Source: Microbacterium sp. (GTDB taxonomy: Bacteria; Actinomycetota; Actinomycetes; Actinomycetales; Microbacteriaceae). From it: DNA of 64,000 nucleotides. Position 1 is the first letter of the stretch, and every line of letters starts with the position of its first letter. Below the pieces are notes generated by a model. It was not told the origin of the DNA. It searched no databases and saw nothing but the letters and a program-made list of their open reading frames with translations. The DNA is taken from assembly GCA_013823625.1 (NCBI GenBank), contig PNMM01000001.1, positions 248,001-312,000 on the forward strand, written 5' to 3'. The position numbers were made by a program, and so were the translations under genes. This document shows positions 32,939 to 40,937 of this stretch, piece after piece.

Positions 32939-35827
32939 GTGACGTCCACTGCAACGCCGCCCGCTAACCGTTCCCGCGCGACTCTCGCGATTAGTGCCGC
33001 CGTTGTCGGCGTGCTGGTCGTGCTGTTCTTCGTCTTCGCGAACGTCTACACCGACATCCTCTGGTTCGACCAGTTGGGCTTCGTGAACGTGCTGACCACG
33101 CAGTGGATCGCCACGGGAGCCATGTTCCTCGTTGGGTTCCTCGCGATGTTCGTCCCCGTGTGGGCCAGCCTGCAGATCGCGTACCGTGCGCGCCCGATGT
33201 ACGCGAAGCTCAACTCGCAGCTCGACCGCTACCAAGAGGTCGTTGAGCCGCTGCGCCGCGTTGCCATGGTCGGCATCCCGGCTGTGTTGGGTCTCTTCGC
33301 GGGTGTGACGGCCGCGGGCCAATGGCAAATGGTGTTGCAGTGGTGGAACCGCACCGAGTTCGGCCAGCTCGACCCTCAGTTTGGGCTCGACATCTCCTTC
33401 TTCGTCTATGAGCTGCCGTTCTGGCGGGGCATCATCGCGTTCGCCTCGGCGGTCGTGTTGCTTGCCGGCCTCGCCGCGCTCGCGACGGGCTACCTCTATG
33501 GCGCCATTCGCATCAACGGCCGCGAGTTCGTCATCTCGCGCACCCTCCGTATTCAGCTTGCGCTGACCGCGGCCCTCTACATCGCCCTGCAGGGCGTGAG
33601 CATCTGGTTCGACCAGTACGCCACCGTCATTCAACCCAGCGATGGCTTCCTCGCCATCGGTGCCGGCTTCACCGAGGTCAACTCGACGATTCCGAGCCGC
33701 GGCATTCTCGCGGGCATCGCCCTGCTCGTCGCCGCGCTCTTCGTCATCACCGCGGTCATTGGTCGTTGGCGTCTGCCGATTGTCGGCACGGCGCTGCTGC
33801 TCATCAGCGGCCTGCTCATCGGCAGCGTCTACCCCTGGATCGTGCAGCGCTTCCAGGTCGAGCCCAACGCGCGTGAGTTTGAGGCTCCGTTTATCGAACG
33901 CAATATCCAAGCCACTCGAGACGCCTACAACGTGTCGGGCATCGAAGAGATCTCGTACGACGCGGTTACTGACGCTGAGCAGGGGGCGCTTCGCGAGGAT
34001 GCCGAAACGACGGCGAACATCCGCATCATCGACCCGGCCCTCGTGACCGACGCGTTCGCGCAGCTCGAGCAGTTCCGCCAGTACTACCAGTTCCCCGAAT
34101 TTCTCGACGTTGGTCGTTACGAGATCGACGGCCGCACGCAAGACACGGTCATCTCGTTGCGCGAGCTCAACCCCGACGGCCAGACCTCGCAGAACTGGTA
34201 CAACAACACGATCGTCTTCACGCACGGCTATGGCGTGGTGGCGGCCTATGGTAACCAGCGCACCGACGATGGTCGCCCGCAGTTCCTCGAGGGCGGCATC
34301 CCGGCAGCCGGTTCGCTCACCGACGAGCTCGGCGCATACGAACCGCGCGTGTACTTCGGCGAATTCTCGCCGACCTACTCGATCGTCGGCGGTGGCGACA
34401 ACCTTGAGCTCGATTTCCCCTCTGAGGGCAGCGAAGAGCAAGAGGGCAATGCCACTTACACCTTCACGGGCAATGGTGGCCCCGCGCTCGACAACGTGTT
34501 CAAGCGACTGCTCTACTCGATCAAATTCCAGTCGGAGCAGATCTTCCTCTCCGAGGCCGTGACGGATGAGTCGCAGATTCTCTACGAACGCAACCCGCTC
34601 GACCGCGTTCAGAAGGCGGCGCCGTACCTCACGCTCGACTCTGACCCGTACCCGGCCATCGTTGACGGCCGCATCGTCTGGATCGTCGACGGCTACACGA
34701 CAACCGCGAGCTACCCCTACTCGACGACCGTTGCGCTCAGCGAGGCCATTGCCGACACCTACACGCCGGCACCGGCCTTCCCGCTCGACCAGATCAACTA
34801 CATCCGCAACTCGGTGAAGGCCACGGTCGACGCCTACGACGGTTCGGTCACGCTCTATGCGTGGGACACCGAAGACCCGATCTTGACGACGTGGCAAAAG
34901 ATCTTCCCGAACACGCTGGTTGACGCGAGCGAGATGAGCGAGCAGTTGCTGTCGCACGTGCGCTACCCGGCCGACCTGTTCAAGGTTCAGCGCAACATTT
35001 TGGGTGCGTACCACGTGACCGACCCGGGCTCGTTCTTCTCGACCGATGACGAGTGGCGCACGCCGAACGACCCGACGTCGCTCGCTGCGGCTCCCACACT
35101 GCAGCCGCCCTACTACCTGACGATGCAGGTTCCGGGAACAGATGCGCCGGGCTTCACGCTCTACTCGACCTTCATTCCGCGCACCGCGAGCGAAAACGAG
35201 CGCAACGTTCTCACGGGCTACCTGGCCGCGAACGCTGATCCGGGCGAGGACTACGGCAAGCTCACGCTGTTGACCCTGCCCTCGCAGACGATTCCGGGCC
35301 CGGGCCAGGTGCAGAACCAGTTCAGTTCTGACCCCGAGGTGGCCAACCAGCTCGCGCTGCTTGAGCGTGGCGAAACCGAAGTGTTGCGCGGCAACCTGCT
35401 GACGTTGCCCATCGGCGGCGGCTTCCTCTACGTGCAGCCGGTCTACGTGCGGTCGACGGGTGAAACGAGCTTCCCGCTGTTGCGCAAGGTGCTCGTGGCC
35501 TTTGGTGACTCGATCGCCTTCGAAGACACACTCGACGAAGCGCTCGACTCGCTCTTCGGCGGAGACTCGGGAGCCAACGCGGGTGACGGCGACGTCGACC
35601 CCGTCGACCCGACCGAGCCCACCGACCCGGCAGACCCGACCGAGCCCACCGACCCCACCGAACCGGGCGTCGAGATCTCGGCCGCGCTTGCGCAGGCGCT
35701 GCAGGATGCTCGCCAGGCTCTGCTCGACCGCGAGGCGGCCTATGCGGCCAACGACCTGGTTGCGGCAGCCGAGGCTGATGAGCGGCTGCAAGAGGCGATC
35801 GAGCGGGCGCTCGCGCTGAGCGAGTAG
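32939..35827 (+). CDS. UPF0182 family membrane protein
   Basis: A 962-residue integral membrane protein, as large as its mycobacterial relatives. About seven helices lie in the first 310 residues (for example AAVVGVLVVLFFVFANVYTDI and GILAGIALLVAALFVITAVI), and a large extracytoplasmic domain follows (FVEPNAREFEAPFIERNIQATR-like region, GVVAAYGNQ, PYYLTMQVPG). The C-terminus carries an acidic proline repeat of DPTEPT units near residues 886-910 and a helical tail. The function is unknown. The GTG start follows CCTCCTC with no clear ribosome binding site. It is likely co-transcribed with the Lon-like gene. Confidence 0.9.
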   Translation: MTSTATPPANRSRATLAISAAVVGVLVVLFFVFANVYTDILWFDQLGFVNVLTTQWIATGAMFLVGFLAMFVPVWASLQIAYRARPMYAKLNSQLDRYQEVVEPLRRVAMVGIPAVLGLFAGVTAAGQWQMVLQWWNRTEFGQLDPQFGLDISFFVYELPFWRGIIAFASAVVLLAGLAALATGYLYGAIRINGREFVISRTLRIQLALTAALYIALQGVSIWFDQYATVIQPSDGFLAIGAGFTEVNSTIPSRGILAGIALLVAALFVITAVIGRWRLPIVGTALLLISGLLIGSVYPWIVQRFQVEPNAREFEAPFIERNIQATRDAYNVSGIEEISYDAVTDAEQGALREDAETTANIRIIDPALVTDAFAQLEQFRQYYQFPEFLDVGRYEIDGRTQDTVISLRELNPDGQTSQNWYNNTIVFTHGYGVVAAYGNQRTDDGRPQFLEGGIPAAGSLTDELGAYEPRVYFGEFSPTYSIVGGGDNLELDFPSEGSEEQEGNATYTFTGNGGPALDNVFKRLLYSIKFQSEQIFLSEAVTDESQILYERNPLDRVQKAAPYLTLDSDPYPAIVDGRIVWIVDGYTTTASYPYSTTVALSEAIADTYTPAPAFPLDQINYIRNSVKATVDAYDGSVTLYAWDTEDPILTTWQKIFPNTLVDASEMSEQLLSHVRYPADLFKVQRNILGAYHVTDPGSFFSTDDEWRTPNDPTSLAAAPTLQPPYYLTMQVPGTDAPGFTLYSTFIPRTASENERNVLTGYLAANADPGEDYGKLTLLTLPSQTIPGPGQVQNQFSSDPEVANQLALLERGETEVLRGNLLTLPIGGGFLYVQPVYVRSTGETSFPLLRKVLVAFGDSIAFEDTLDEALDSLFGGDSGANAGDGDVDPVDPTEPTDPADPTEPTDPTEPGVEISAALAQALQDARQALLDREAAYAANDLVAAAEADERLQEAIERALALSE

Positions 35828-35860
35828 CGCCGACCGAGCAAGCCGAGCGAGAGAGTTCGC

Positions 35861-36739
35861 GTGGCGCAAGCGGAGCTTCCTGAGTGGGCCCGGGTCAACC
35901 GGGCCCACTGGGATGAAAAAGTTCCTGTGCACGTTGCGAGCGAGTTCTACGACCTCGCGCCGCTGCGCGCAGGGGAGGGCCGGCTCTACCCGATCGAAGA
36001 GACCGAGCTGCCTCGCATCGCTCCCAACGGTTGGAACGGCCTGCGTGTGCTGCACCTGCAGTGCCACTTCGGTGCCGACACGCTCGTGCTCGCACAACGC
36101 GGGGCCACGGTCGTGGGGCTCGACTTTTCGATGCCCGCGGTGCGCCAGGCTCGCGAGCTCGCCACCGAGCTCGGGCTCGACGACCGTAGCCGCTTCATCT
36201 GCGCCGACCTCTACGACGCCCGGCACGCGCTGCCCGAGCCCGAGGGCTTCGACGTGGTCTACACCACGTGGGCAACGATCGGCTGGTTGCCCGATGTCGC
36301 CGAGTGGGCGCGCATCATCGCGTGGTTTCTCAAGCCGGGTGGGCGGCTGTACTTTGCCGACGGGCATCCGTCTGCCTTCGTCTTCGATGACCCGCGCGAC
36401 GATGAGCCCGCGGCGGCGCTCGACGGGGGCGCGGCACGGTTTCCGACCCCGCGCTTCGGCTACTTCGATAGCGAACCCGCCGACCTCGACGAACCGGGCG
36501 ATTACGCCGATCGGGATGCTGTGCTCACGAACACGCGCACCGTCGAGTGGATGCATCCGCTTGGGCAGACCCTCACGGCTCTCGTCGAGGCGGGCCTGAC
36601 GATCGACTTCGTGCACGAGCACGACGCCGTGCCGTGGCAGATGTTCTCGGTGCTCGAGCCGCGCGGCGACGGGCTCTGGGGATGGCCCGCTACCGCCTGG
36701 TTGCCCTTGGGCATGAGCCTCGGCGCTACCCGCCGCTGA
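35861..36739 (+). CDS. class I SAM-dependent methyltransferase
   Basis: A 292-residue methyltransferase. Motif I is LRVLHLQCHFGADTLVLA (the glycine-rich loop is altered to QCHFGAD, typical of one subgroup), motif II is VVGLDFSMPAV, and the post-motif region has FDVVYTTWATIGWLPDV and FLKPGGRLYFADGHP. The start is GTG at 35861, with GAGAGA upstream. It lies 33 nt after the UPF0182 gene and may be read from the same promoter. The substrate is unknown; the aromatic-rich C-terminus (WGWPATAWLPL) suggests a small molecule. Confidence 0.85.
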   Translation: MAQAELPEWARVNRAHWDEKVPVHVASEFYDLAPLRAGEGRLYPIEETELPRIAPNGWNGLRVLHLQCHFGADTLVLAQRGATVVGLDFSMPAVRQARELATELGLDDRSRFICADLYDARHALPEPEGFDVVYTTWATIGWLPDVAEWARIIAWFLKPGGRLYFADGHPSAFVFDDPRDDEPAAALDGGAARFPTPRFGYFDSEPADLDEPGDYADRDAVLTNTRTVEWMHPLGQTLTALVEAGLTIDFVHEHDAVPWQMFSVLEPRGDGLWGWPATAWLPLGMSLGATRR

Positions 36740-36867
36740 GCACGGCGCACCCGAGCGCAGAGGGCGCATCTCGCCTCAAGCGTTGACCTGCCGCGGTCGC
36801 GCGGCCATGCTAATTTTTTGGGCCTGTCAACCTCGCGGGGCCTCTCGCGCGTCGAGGAGGTGTGAGC

Positions 36868-37371
36868 GTGACTGAGACGACTCGGGTCGGGATAGACCTC
36901 GATGAGTTCGTCGCGCTCGAGTACCCGAAAGTTGTGGCGGCGGTCGGCATGATTACGGGGTCTCGGCGTGATGCCGAAGACGCCGTGCACGACGCGATCG
37001 TTGGCCATCTCGCCCGGCCCCCGCAGCGTGAGATTCGCAACCTCGCGGCGTGGATCACCGTGGTGGCGAGCAATCGGGTTCGCGACCTGCAGCGCTCGCG
37101 CGGTGCGGAATCGCGGGCTCTCGCGGCGGTCGGGATTGACCCCGACGAGCTTGAGTCCGCGACCTACGGCCTCGACATCGACGTGGTCCGCGCGCTCGAG
37201 AAACTGCCCTTGCAACAACGGCAAGTGTGCGTCTTGCATTACCTGCTGGACCAATCCGTACTGACCATCGCCGAAGGCCTCGGGGTGAGCGAGGGCACCG
37301 TTAAGGCCCAGTTGCATCGCGCTCGCACAACTCTGGCCCGACTGATCGAGAGGGGAAATCACCGTGGCTGA
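36868..37371 (+). CDS. ECF RNA polymerase sigma factor
   Basis: A 167-residue extracytoplasmic-function sigma factor. Region 2 is EYPKVVAAVGMITGSRRDAEDAVHDAIVGHL; region 4 is LPLQQRQVCVLHYLLD... with the helix-turn-helix TIAEGLGVSEGTVKAQLHRAR. The GTG at 36868 is chosen over 36862 because GGAGG then has a 7-nt spacing. The stop overlaps the start of the next gene by 8 nt, pointing to a sigma/anti-sigma unit. A low-GC patch (TAATTTTTT at 36811-36819) lies in its promoter region. Confidence 0.88.
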   Translation: MTETTRVGIDLDEFVALEYPKVVAAVGMITGSRRDAEDAVHDAIVGHLARPPQREIRNLAAWITVVASNRVRDLQRSRGAESRALAAVGIDPDELESATYGLDIDVVRALEKLPLQQRQVCVLHYLLDQSVLTIAEGLGVSEGTVKAQLHRARTTLARLIERGNHRG

Positions 37372-38119
37372 CGGGAACAACCTCGATGATCTGATGCGGC
37401 GCGCCTTCCATGACGCCGCGCAACCGGCCGACCCCACCGGAGTCGCCGACGCTTTGCGGGCGCGCGTCGACGACGGCGATCTCGGCGTGACGGTCTCGTC
37501 GAGCGTCGCACCGGGCTGGGGAGGGCTCGCCGTTCGCGCGTGGCTGCCGTGGCTCGGCGTCATCGTGGTCGCGGGGATCGTGGGCGTCACTCTCGGTGCA
37601 ACAGGGGTTTTCGGCGGGTCGATCACTCAGATGACGGATGCGAGCCCCGTCGCCGTCGAATCGGCCTCGGTCGACCCGCAGTCGTGTGGGGAGGGGCCGG
37701 GCGCCGGCGGCGTGTGCCCGACGAGTGATCAACTCGACGATTCCCCTGCACCTAGCGATAACCCCAGCGAGGCTCCGCCCGCGCCGGAGCCTGAACCTGA
37801 TCCGGACCCGGCACCGGCCCCGCCGAGCGACACGACGCTGCCGACCGTGCAGCAACTCAGCATCGACTCCAACCCCTGCCCTGCCGTCATTCAGGCCGTC
37901 GCCGCCGACAACGTGGGCGTCACCCAGGTGACGCTGACCTGGTCGGGCGCGACAACCGGCTCCGCTGCCATGTCGTTCGTGAGCGGAACCTGGCGCTACC
38001 TTTACGACTCCGAAAACCTGCCCGAAGGCACCATGACCTTCACCGCCATTGCGCTCGATGCCGCCGGCAACGCGAGCGCGCCCGTGTCTGCCACCGACTA
38101 CATCGTGTGTGTGCTGTGA
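37364..38119 (+). CDS. membrane protein, candidate anti-sigma factor with extracellular Cys-rich domain
   Basis: A 251-residue single-pass protein. The cytoplasmic part is about 55 residues (DDLMRRAFHDAAQPADPTGVADALRARV); the helix is WLPWLGVIVVAGIVGVTLGATGVF. Outside lie a Cys pair (SCGEG...GVCP), a Pro/Glu/Asp linker, and an Ig-like domain from about residue 165 with terminal Cys residues (NPCPAVIQ; DYIVCVL). There is no HHCC zinc motif, so it is not a classical ZAS anti-sigma factor. The overlap with the sigma gene is the main argument for that role. Confidence 0.65.
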   Translation: MADGNNLDDLMRRAFHDAAQPADPTGVADALRARVDDGDLGVTVSSSVAPGWGGLAVRAWLPWLGVIVVAGIVGVTLGATGVFGGSITQMTDASPVAVESASVDPQSCGEGPGAGGVCPTSDQLDDSPAPSDNPSEAPPAPEPEPDPDPAPAPPSDTTLPTVQQLSIDSNPCPAVIQAVAADNVGVTQVTLTWSGATTGSAAMSFVSGTWRYLYDSENLPEGTMTFTAIALDAAGNASAPVSATDYIVCVL

Positions 38120-38166
38120 CGCGGCGGCTTGAACCCCCCTGTTTCACTAACTACCGAGGAGCATCC

Positions 38167-38754
38167 ATGAACCGCCCTGTCACCACCGCCCTGACCGCCA
38201 GCCTGCTGTCGATCGTCGCCGTCACGACCCTCGCCGCGTGCAGCGCGCCGGCGACACCCGACTCGGCCGCTGACCCCACGTCGACGTCGGCTGCCGGCGG
38301 AGCCGACGCGCCCTGCGTGGTCGGCCTGTGGCAGCTCGATGTCGCCGACTATGCCGCGCAAATGGGCGCCTACCTGGTGAACGTCGGGGTTCCGATGACC
38401 GACTTTGCGGCGACGGGCGATGGCACCGTCGAGTTCACTCTCGACGGCCTTGCGACGACCGACATCGACCTCACGAGCACGGGCACGATTGTGGCCGGCG
38501 ACACGAGCGTGCCGTTGACGGTTCGCTCGGTCTACACCGGAACCGGTGACTGGAGCGACCCGGGCGACGGTGTGACGATCGAACTCGAGAACTGGGTCAC
38601 CGAGGTCGACCCGACGGTTGTTCTCGAACCGGGAGCCCCCGAGCTTCCGGCGATCGACTTCACCGGCATCCCCTTGGTGGAGGTGACATGCACCGACGAC
38701 AGGCTCACCCTGCGGGGTCAGGATGCCCCGGTGCCGGCTACCTTCACGCGCTAG
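38167..38754 (+). CDS. putative lipoprotein
   Basis: A 195-residue exported protein. The signal ends in the lipobox LAAC at residue 24, followed by a Ser/Thr/Pro linker. The mature part has CVVGLWQLD near residue 50 and VEVTCTDDRL near 175, a likely disulfide. It resembles small beta-rich actinobacterial lipoproteins without a named function. GAGGA precedes the ATG at 38167. It lies 47 nt after the candidate anti-sigma gene and is probably part of the same operon, so it may be a sensor or a target of that sigma system. Confidence 0.7.
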   Translation: MNRPVTTALTASLLSIVAVTTLAACSAPATPDSAADPTSTSAAGGADAPCVVGLWQLDVADYAAQMGAYLVNVGVPMTDFAATGDGTVEFTLDGLATTDIDLTSTGTIVAGDTSVPLTVRSVYTGTGDWSDPGDGVTIELENWVTEVDPTVVLEPGAPELPAIDFTGIPLVEVTCTDDRLTLRGQDAPVPATFTR

Positions 38755-38830
38755 GCCGCTCGGCCGCAGCCCGCACGCTCTCAGCCCCGGTTCGTCTGCC
38801 TCTCAGGCACCTGCTATCCTGAAGACACGC

Positions 38831-38907
38831 CGCGGGGTGGAGCAGTTCGGTAGCTCGCTGGGCTCATAACCCAGAGGTCGCAGGTTCAAATCCTGTCCCC
38901 GCAACCA
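38831..38907 (+). tRNA. initiator tRNA-fMet (CAT)
   Basis: A 77-nt tRNA with anticodon CAT. The acceptor stem CGCGGGG/CCCCGCA has the unpaired C1-A72 that marks initiator tRNA, the anticodon stem has the three G-C pairs (CTGGG...CCCAG), and the T arm contains GGTTCAAAT. CCA is encoded. It lies alone, followed by a strong hairpin. Confidence 0.97.
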
Positions 38908-38927
38908 TCGTCTCTCGCGAGACATCC

Positions 38928-38961
38928 ACGAAGGCCCGGTCTCAACAGACCGGGCCTTCGT
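38928..38961 (+). terminator. hairpin terminator after the tRNA
   Basis: A 14-bp perfect stem, ACGAAGGCCCGGTC and GACCGGGCCTTCGT, with loop TCAACA. It stands 20 nt past the tRNA. The T content after it is weak (TCGT). Confidence 0.75.
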
Positions 38962-38997
38962 CGTATGGTCAGCGTGGCGGTCGGGCGCGGCGCCGTT

Positions 38998-39309
38998 CTA
39001 AACGGGGATTCGGGCCGTCACCGTCACGCGGCCCGAGCCGGCGGGCTCGGCCGGGTCGACGTGTTCGATGTCGTAGTAGACACCGGTCGGAGGGTTCGAC
39101 TCGAGCTCGTCGTCAGAGAGTTCCCACGCGAACTTGCCCTCGAACGAGTCCAAGAAGTACGACGAATCGCCCACAGCCGGGTAGGCGTTGTCGCGCTCAT
39201 CGAGCAGTTCGAGGCGGTAGGTCATGCAGACCGCGAACCGCTTCAGCAGTTCGGGGTCGGGGCCGCCCTCATCGGTGACGACGGTCACATCAAACTCGTA
39301 TTTCGACAT
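38998..39309 (-). CDS. conserved hypothetical protein
   Basis: A 103-residue acidic protein I do not recognise. It starts MSKYEFDVTVVTDEGG and includes FAVCMTYRLELLDERDNAYPAVGDSSYFLDSFEGKF in parts. It is probably cytoplasmic (no signal or membrane segment). The ATG at 39309 follows TACTCT by 7 nt without a ribosome site, a leaderless arrangement like its neighbours; the longer open frame upstream is not used. Confidence 0.6.
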   Translation of the reverse strand: MSKYEFDVTVVTDEGGPDPELLKRFAVCMTYRLELLDERDNAYPAVGDSSYFLDSFEGKFAWELSDDELESNPPTGVYYDIEHVDPAEPAGSGRVTVTARIPV

Positions 39310-39316
39310 GCCCGCG

Positions 39317-39322
39317 AGAGTA
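39317..39322 (-). promoter_or_regulatory. -10 box TACTCT, leaderless promoter of the 38998-39309 gene
   Basis: On the minus strand TACTCT ends 7 nt before the ATG at 39309. Confidence 0.45.
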
Positions 39323-39377
39323 GCAAGCGTCGGCCCGGCGTGCGAGCGAAGTGCCACGCGATGATCCCTGTGGGCTT

Positions 39378-39731
39378 CTAGGCGTCGGAGGGTGCGCCAA
39401 CCACGGTCTCGGCCGGCAACACCTGGTCGGCCCAGTGCTCGCCCCAATCGCGCAACGACTCGATGACGGGTCGAAGGGTCTCGCCCAGTGGGGTGAGTGA
39501 GTACTCGACTTTCGGCGGTATCTCTGGATAGACCTCGCGATGGACAATGCCCTGCTGTTCGAGTGTGCGCAGCCGTTCGGCAAGCGTCTTGGGGCTCACT
39601 CCCGGAAGTCCGGCTCGAAGCTCGCCGAATCGACGTGTGCCGTCTTGGAACAACTCGCGCAGGATCATGAGCGTCCACTTGCCGTCGAGGATGCGCACCG
39701 AGCGTTCAATGGGGCAATTTGAGCTACCCAT
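39378..39731 (-). CDS. HxlR-family transcriptional regulator
   Basis: A 117-residue winged-helix regulator. Family features are CPIERSVRILDGKWTLMILREL, FGELRAGLPGVSPKTLAERLRTLEQQGIV (recognition helix) and YSLTPLGETL. Cys6 occupies the position of the redox-active or quinone-sensing cysteine of YodB/HypR-type members. It is divergent from a small membrane protein, with two copies of CTACTTTACA in the AT-rich gap, which are likely its operators. Confidence 0.9.
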   Translation of the reverse strand: MGSSNCPIERSVRILDGKWTLMILRELFQDGTRRFGELRAGLPGVSPKTLAERLRTLEQQGIVHREVYPEIPPKVEYSLTPLGETLRPVIESLRDWGEHWADQVLPAETVVGAPSDA

Positions 39732-39765
39732 GATCTGCCTCTCATCTATTTGTTCATCTTGAGAA

Positions 39766-39800
39766 ACTACTTTACAAAATAGTGCCTACTTTACATAGTG
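39766..39800. promoter_or_regulatory. candidate HxlR operators, two CTACTTTACA repeats
   Basis: CTACTTTACA occurs at 39767-39776 and 39786-39795, 19 bp apart. Each is part of an imperfect palindrome: ACTACTTTACAAAATAGT (39766-39783) and CTACTTTACATAGTG (39786-39800). The gap is far richer in A+T than the surrounding DNA. Confidence 0.55.
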
Positions 39801-39857
39801 AAGTGATGCATCGAGGATGACGGTGTTCGTTCGTCACTCGTCTAGAAAGCAGTTCTC

Positions 39858-40286
39858 ATGCGACTCCTCGTTCTTCGCATCACCCTCGGCGTGATCGCCG
39901 CCTTCCAAATCGGATTCGGCGCCCTTTTCCTCTTCGCCCCGGCCGTGTACCCCGCCGCTGTCGGCCTTGACGCCGTTCCCGCGTGGGCACCGTGGATGTT
40001 TGCGATGTTCAGTGCACGAGCCTTCGGTTTCGGCGTGGGAATGATCCTCGCCATGCGTGACCCCTTCCGCTACCGCTCGTGGATCGCGGTGATGGTCGGC
40101 GTGCAAGCGATCGATTGGGTCGCCACGATCGTCGCCGTCGTGCAGGGCTCTCTCACTGTGGCGCAGGTGTCGACGGCGGGATTCATGCCCGTGATCTTCA
40201 TCGTGGTATTGATCCTTGCTTTTCCGCGAACGCAGCAAAGCGACTCTGACCAACGGGCGCGCGCGAGCGCTGCGGTGTCGCGCTGA
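39858..40286 (+). CDS. small membrane protein (DoxX/DUF4345-like), HxlR-controlled
   Basis: A 142-residue protein with four predicted helices: LLVLRITLGVIAAFQIGFGALFLF, WAPWMFAMFSARAFGFGVGMIL, WIAVMVGVQAIDWVATIVAVV and FMPVIFIVVLILAF. It looks like the DoxX-like four-helix membrane families, but the family is not certain. It is divergent from the HxlR regulator, and such pairs often encode a stress-induced membrane or redox protein. Its stop overlaps the ATG of the next gene by one nucleotide. Confidence 0.7.
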   Translation: MRLLVLRITLGVIAAFQIGFGALFLFAPAVYPAAVGLDAVPAWAPWMFAMFSARAFGFGVGMILAMRDPFRYRSWIAVMVGVQAIDWVATIVAVVQGSLTVAQVSTAGFMPVIFIVVLILAFPRTQQSDSDQRARASAAVSR

Positions 40287-40927
40287 TGGTTGCCGTCGGG
40301 TTGTTTTCATGGCTCGCCGAGACCCCGGTCTACCGTGACCTGCACCTCGACGCAGCCCGGCTGGCTCATCCCACGGCTCCCGGCGAGCAGTGGATCGATG
40401 TTGGCTGCGGGCCGGGGCTGATCACGAGAGACGCCGCGCGCCGCGGCTATGACGCTCGGGGAATCGATCGGTCACCTCGCATGATTGCTGAGGCCACGCG
40501 GCTCGCCAACCGTCATCGATCCCCTGCTCGCTTCGAGGTGGGCGATGCGCGGCACCTCACACCGGTAAGCGCCGACGTCGTGTTCGCTGCCTCACTGCTC
40601 TATGTCGTCCCCGACCCGGCAGAAACGGCGGCCGTGTTGTGGAACGCGGTGCGCCCCGGAGGTGCGTTGATCGTGGTCGAGACGACGGCCGCGATGACGC
40701 CCGCTGCCGTGCGGCAACTCGACACCCGCACCTGGTCGGGGCGAGATCGGCGTGCTGTCTCACTGTGGGCGCTCGCGCGGCAGGGCCGTGCCCTCGACCC
40801 GACTACTTTCCCCGCCCTTTCTCAAGCCGAAACGGCTTACCACCCTTTGCTCTCTGGGCTCGTGGGGGCGTGGGTGTTTCGGCAGCCGGGATCGGCCAGC
40901 GACAGTGGCGGGGGAGCACGCGAGTAG
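40286..40927 (+). CDS. SAM-dependent methyltransferase
   Basis: A 213-residue class I methyltransferase. Motif I is WIDVGCGPGLITRDAARRG, the acidic residue follows in RGIDRSPRMIAEA, then FEVGDARHL and PGGALIVVE. It is co-translated with the preceding membrane protein (TGATG overlap) and should respond to the same HxlR regulator. The substrate is unknown; the C-terminal GAWVFRQPGS is short, without a second domain. Confidence 0.85.
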   Translation: MVAVGLFSWLAETPVYRDLHLDAARLAHPTAPGEQWIDVGCGPGLITRDAARRGYDARGIDRSPRMIAEATRLANRHRSPARFEVGDARHLTPVSADVVFAASLLYVVPDPAETAAVLWNAVRPGGALIVVETTAAMTPAAVRQLDTRTWSGRDRRAVSLWALARQGRALDPTTFPALSQAETAYHPLLSGLVGAWVFRQPGSASDSGGGARE

Positions 40928-40930
40928 GGT
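40925..40930 (+). promoter_or_regulatory. -10 box TAGGGT, leaderless promoter of the DUF998 gene
   Basis: TAGGGT overlaps the stop codon of the methyltransferase and ends 7 nt before the GTG at 40938. It decides between that GTG and the one at 40929. Confidence 0.45.
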
Positions 40931-40937
40931 GAGGCTC

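Noticed and set aside
35596-35667. DPTEPT-coding repeat as a distinct functional element
   Set aside because: It is a short acidic proline-rich linker in the C-terminus of UPF0182, common in this family and not exact at the DNA level.
32864-36769. Very long open frame of about 1300 codons on the minus strand
   Set aside because: It lies antisense to UPF0182 and the 35861 methyltransferase, both clearly conserved, and its composition (Arg, Val, Glu, His) is that of a GC-rich shadow frame. No domain is recognisable.
38831-38961. tRNA locus as an integration site for a mobile element
   Set aside because: Only one tRNA with its terminator is present; there is no integrase, no repeated tRNA 3' end and no foreign gene content nearby.
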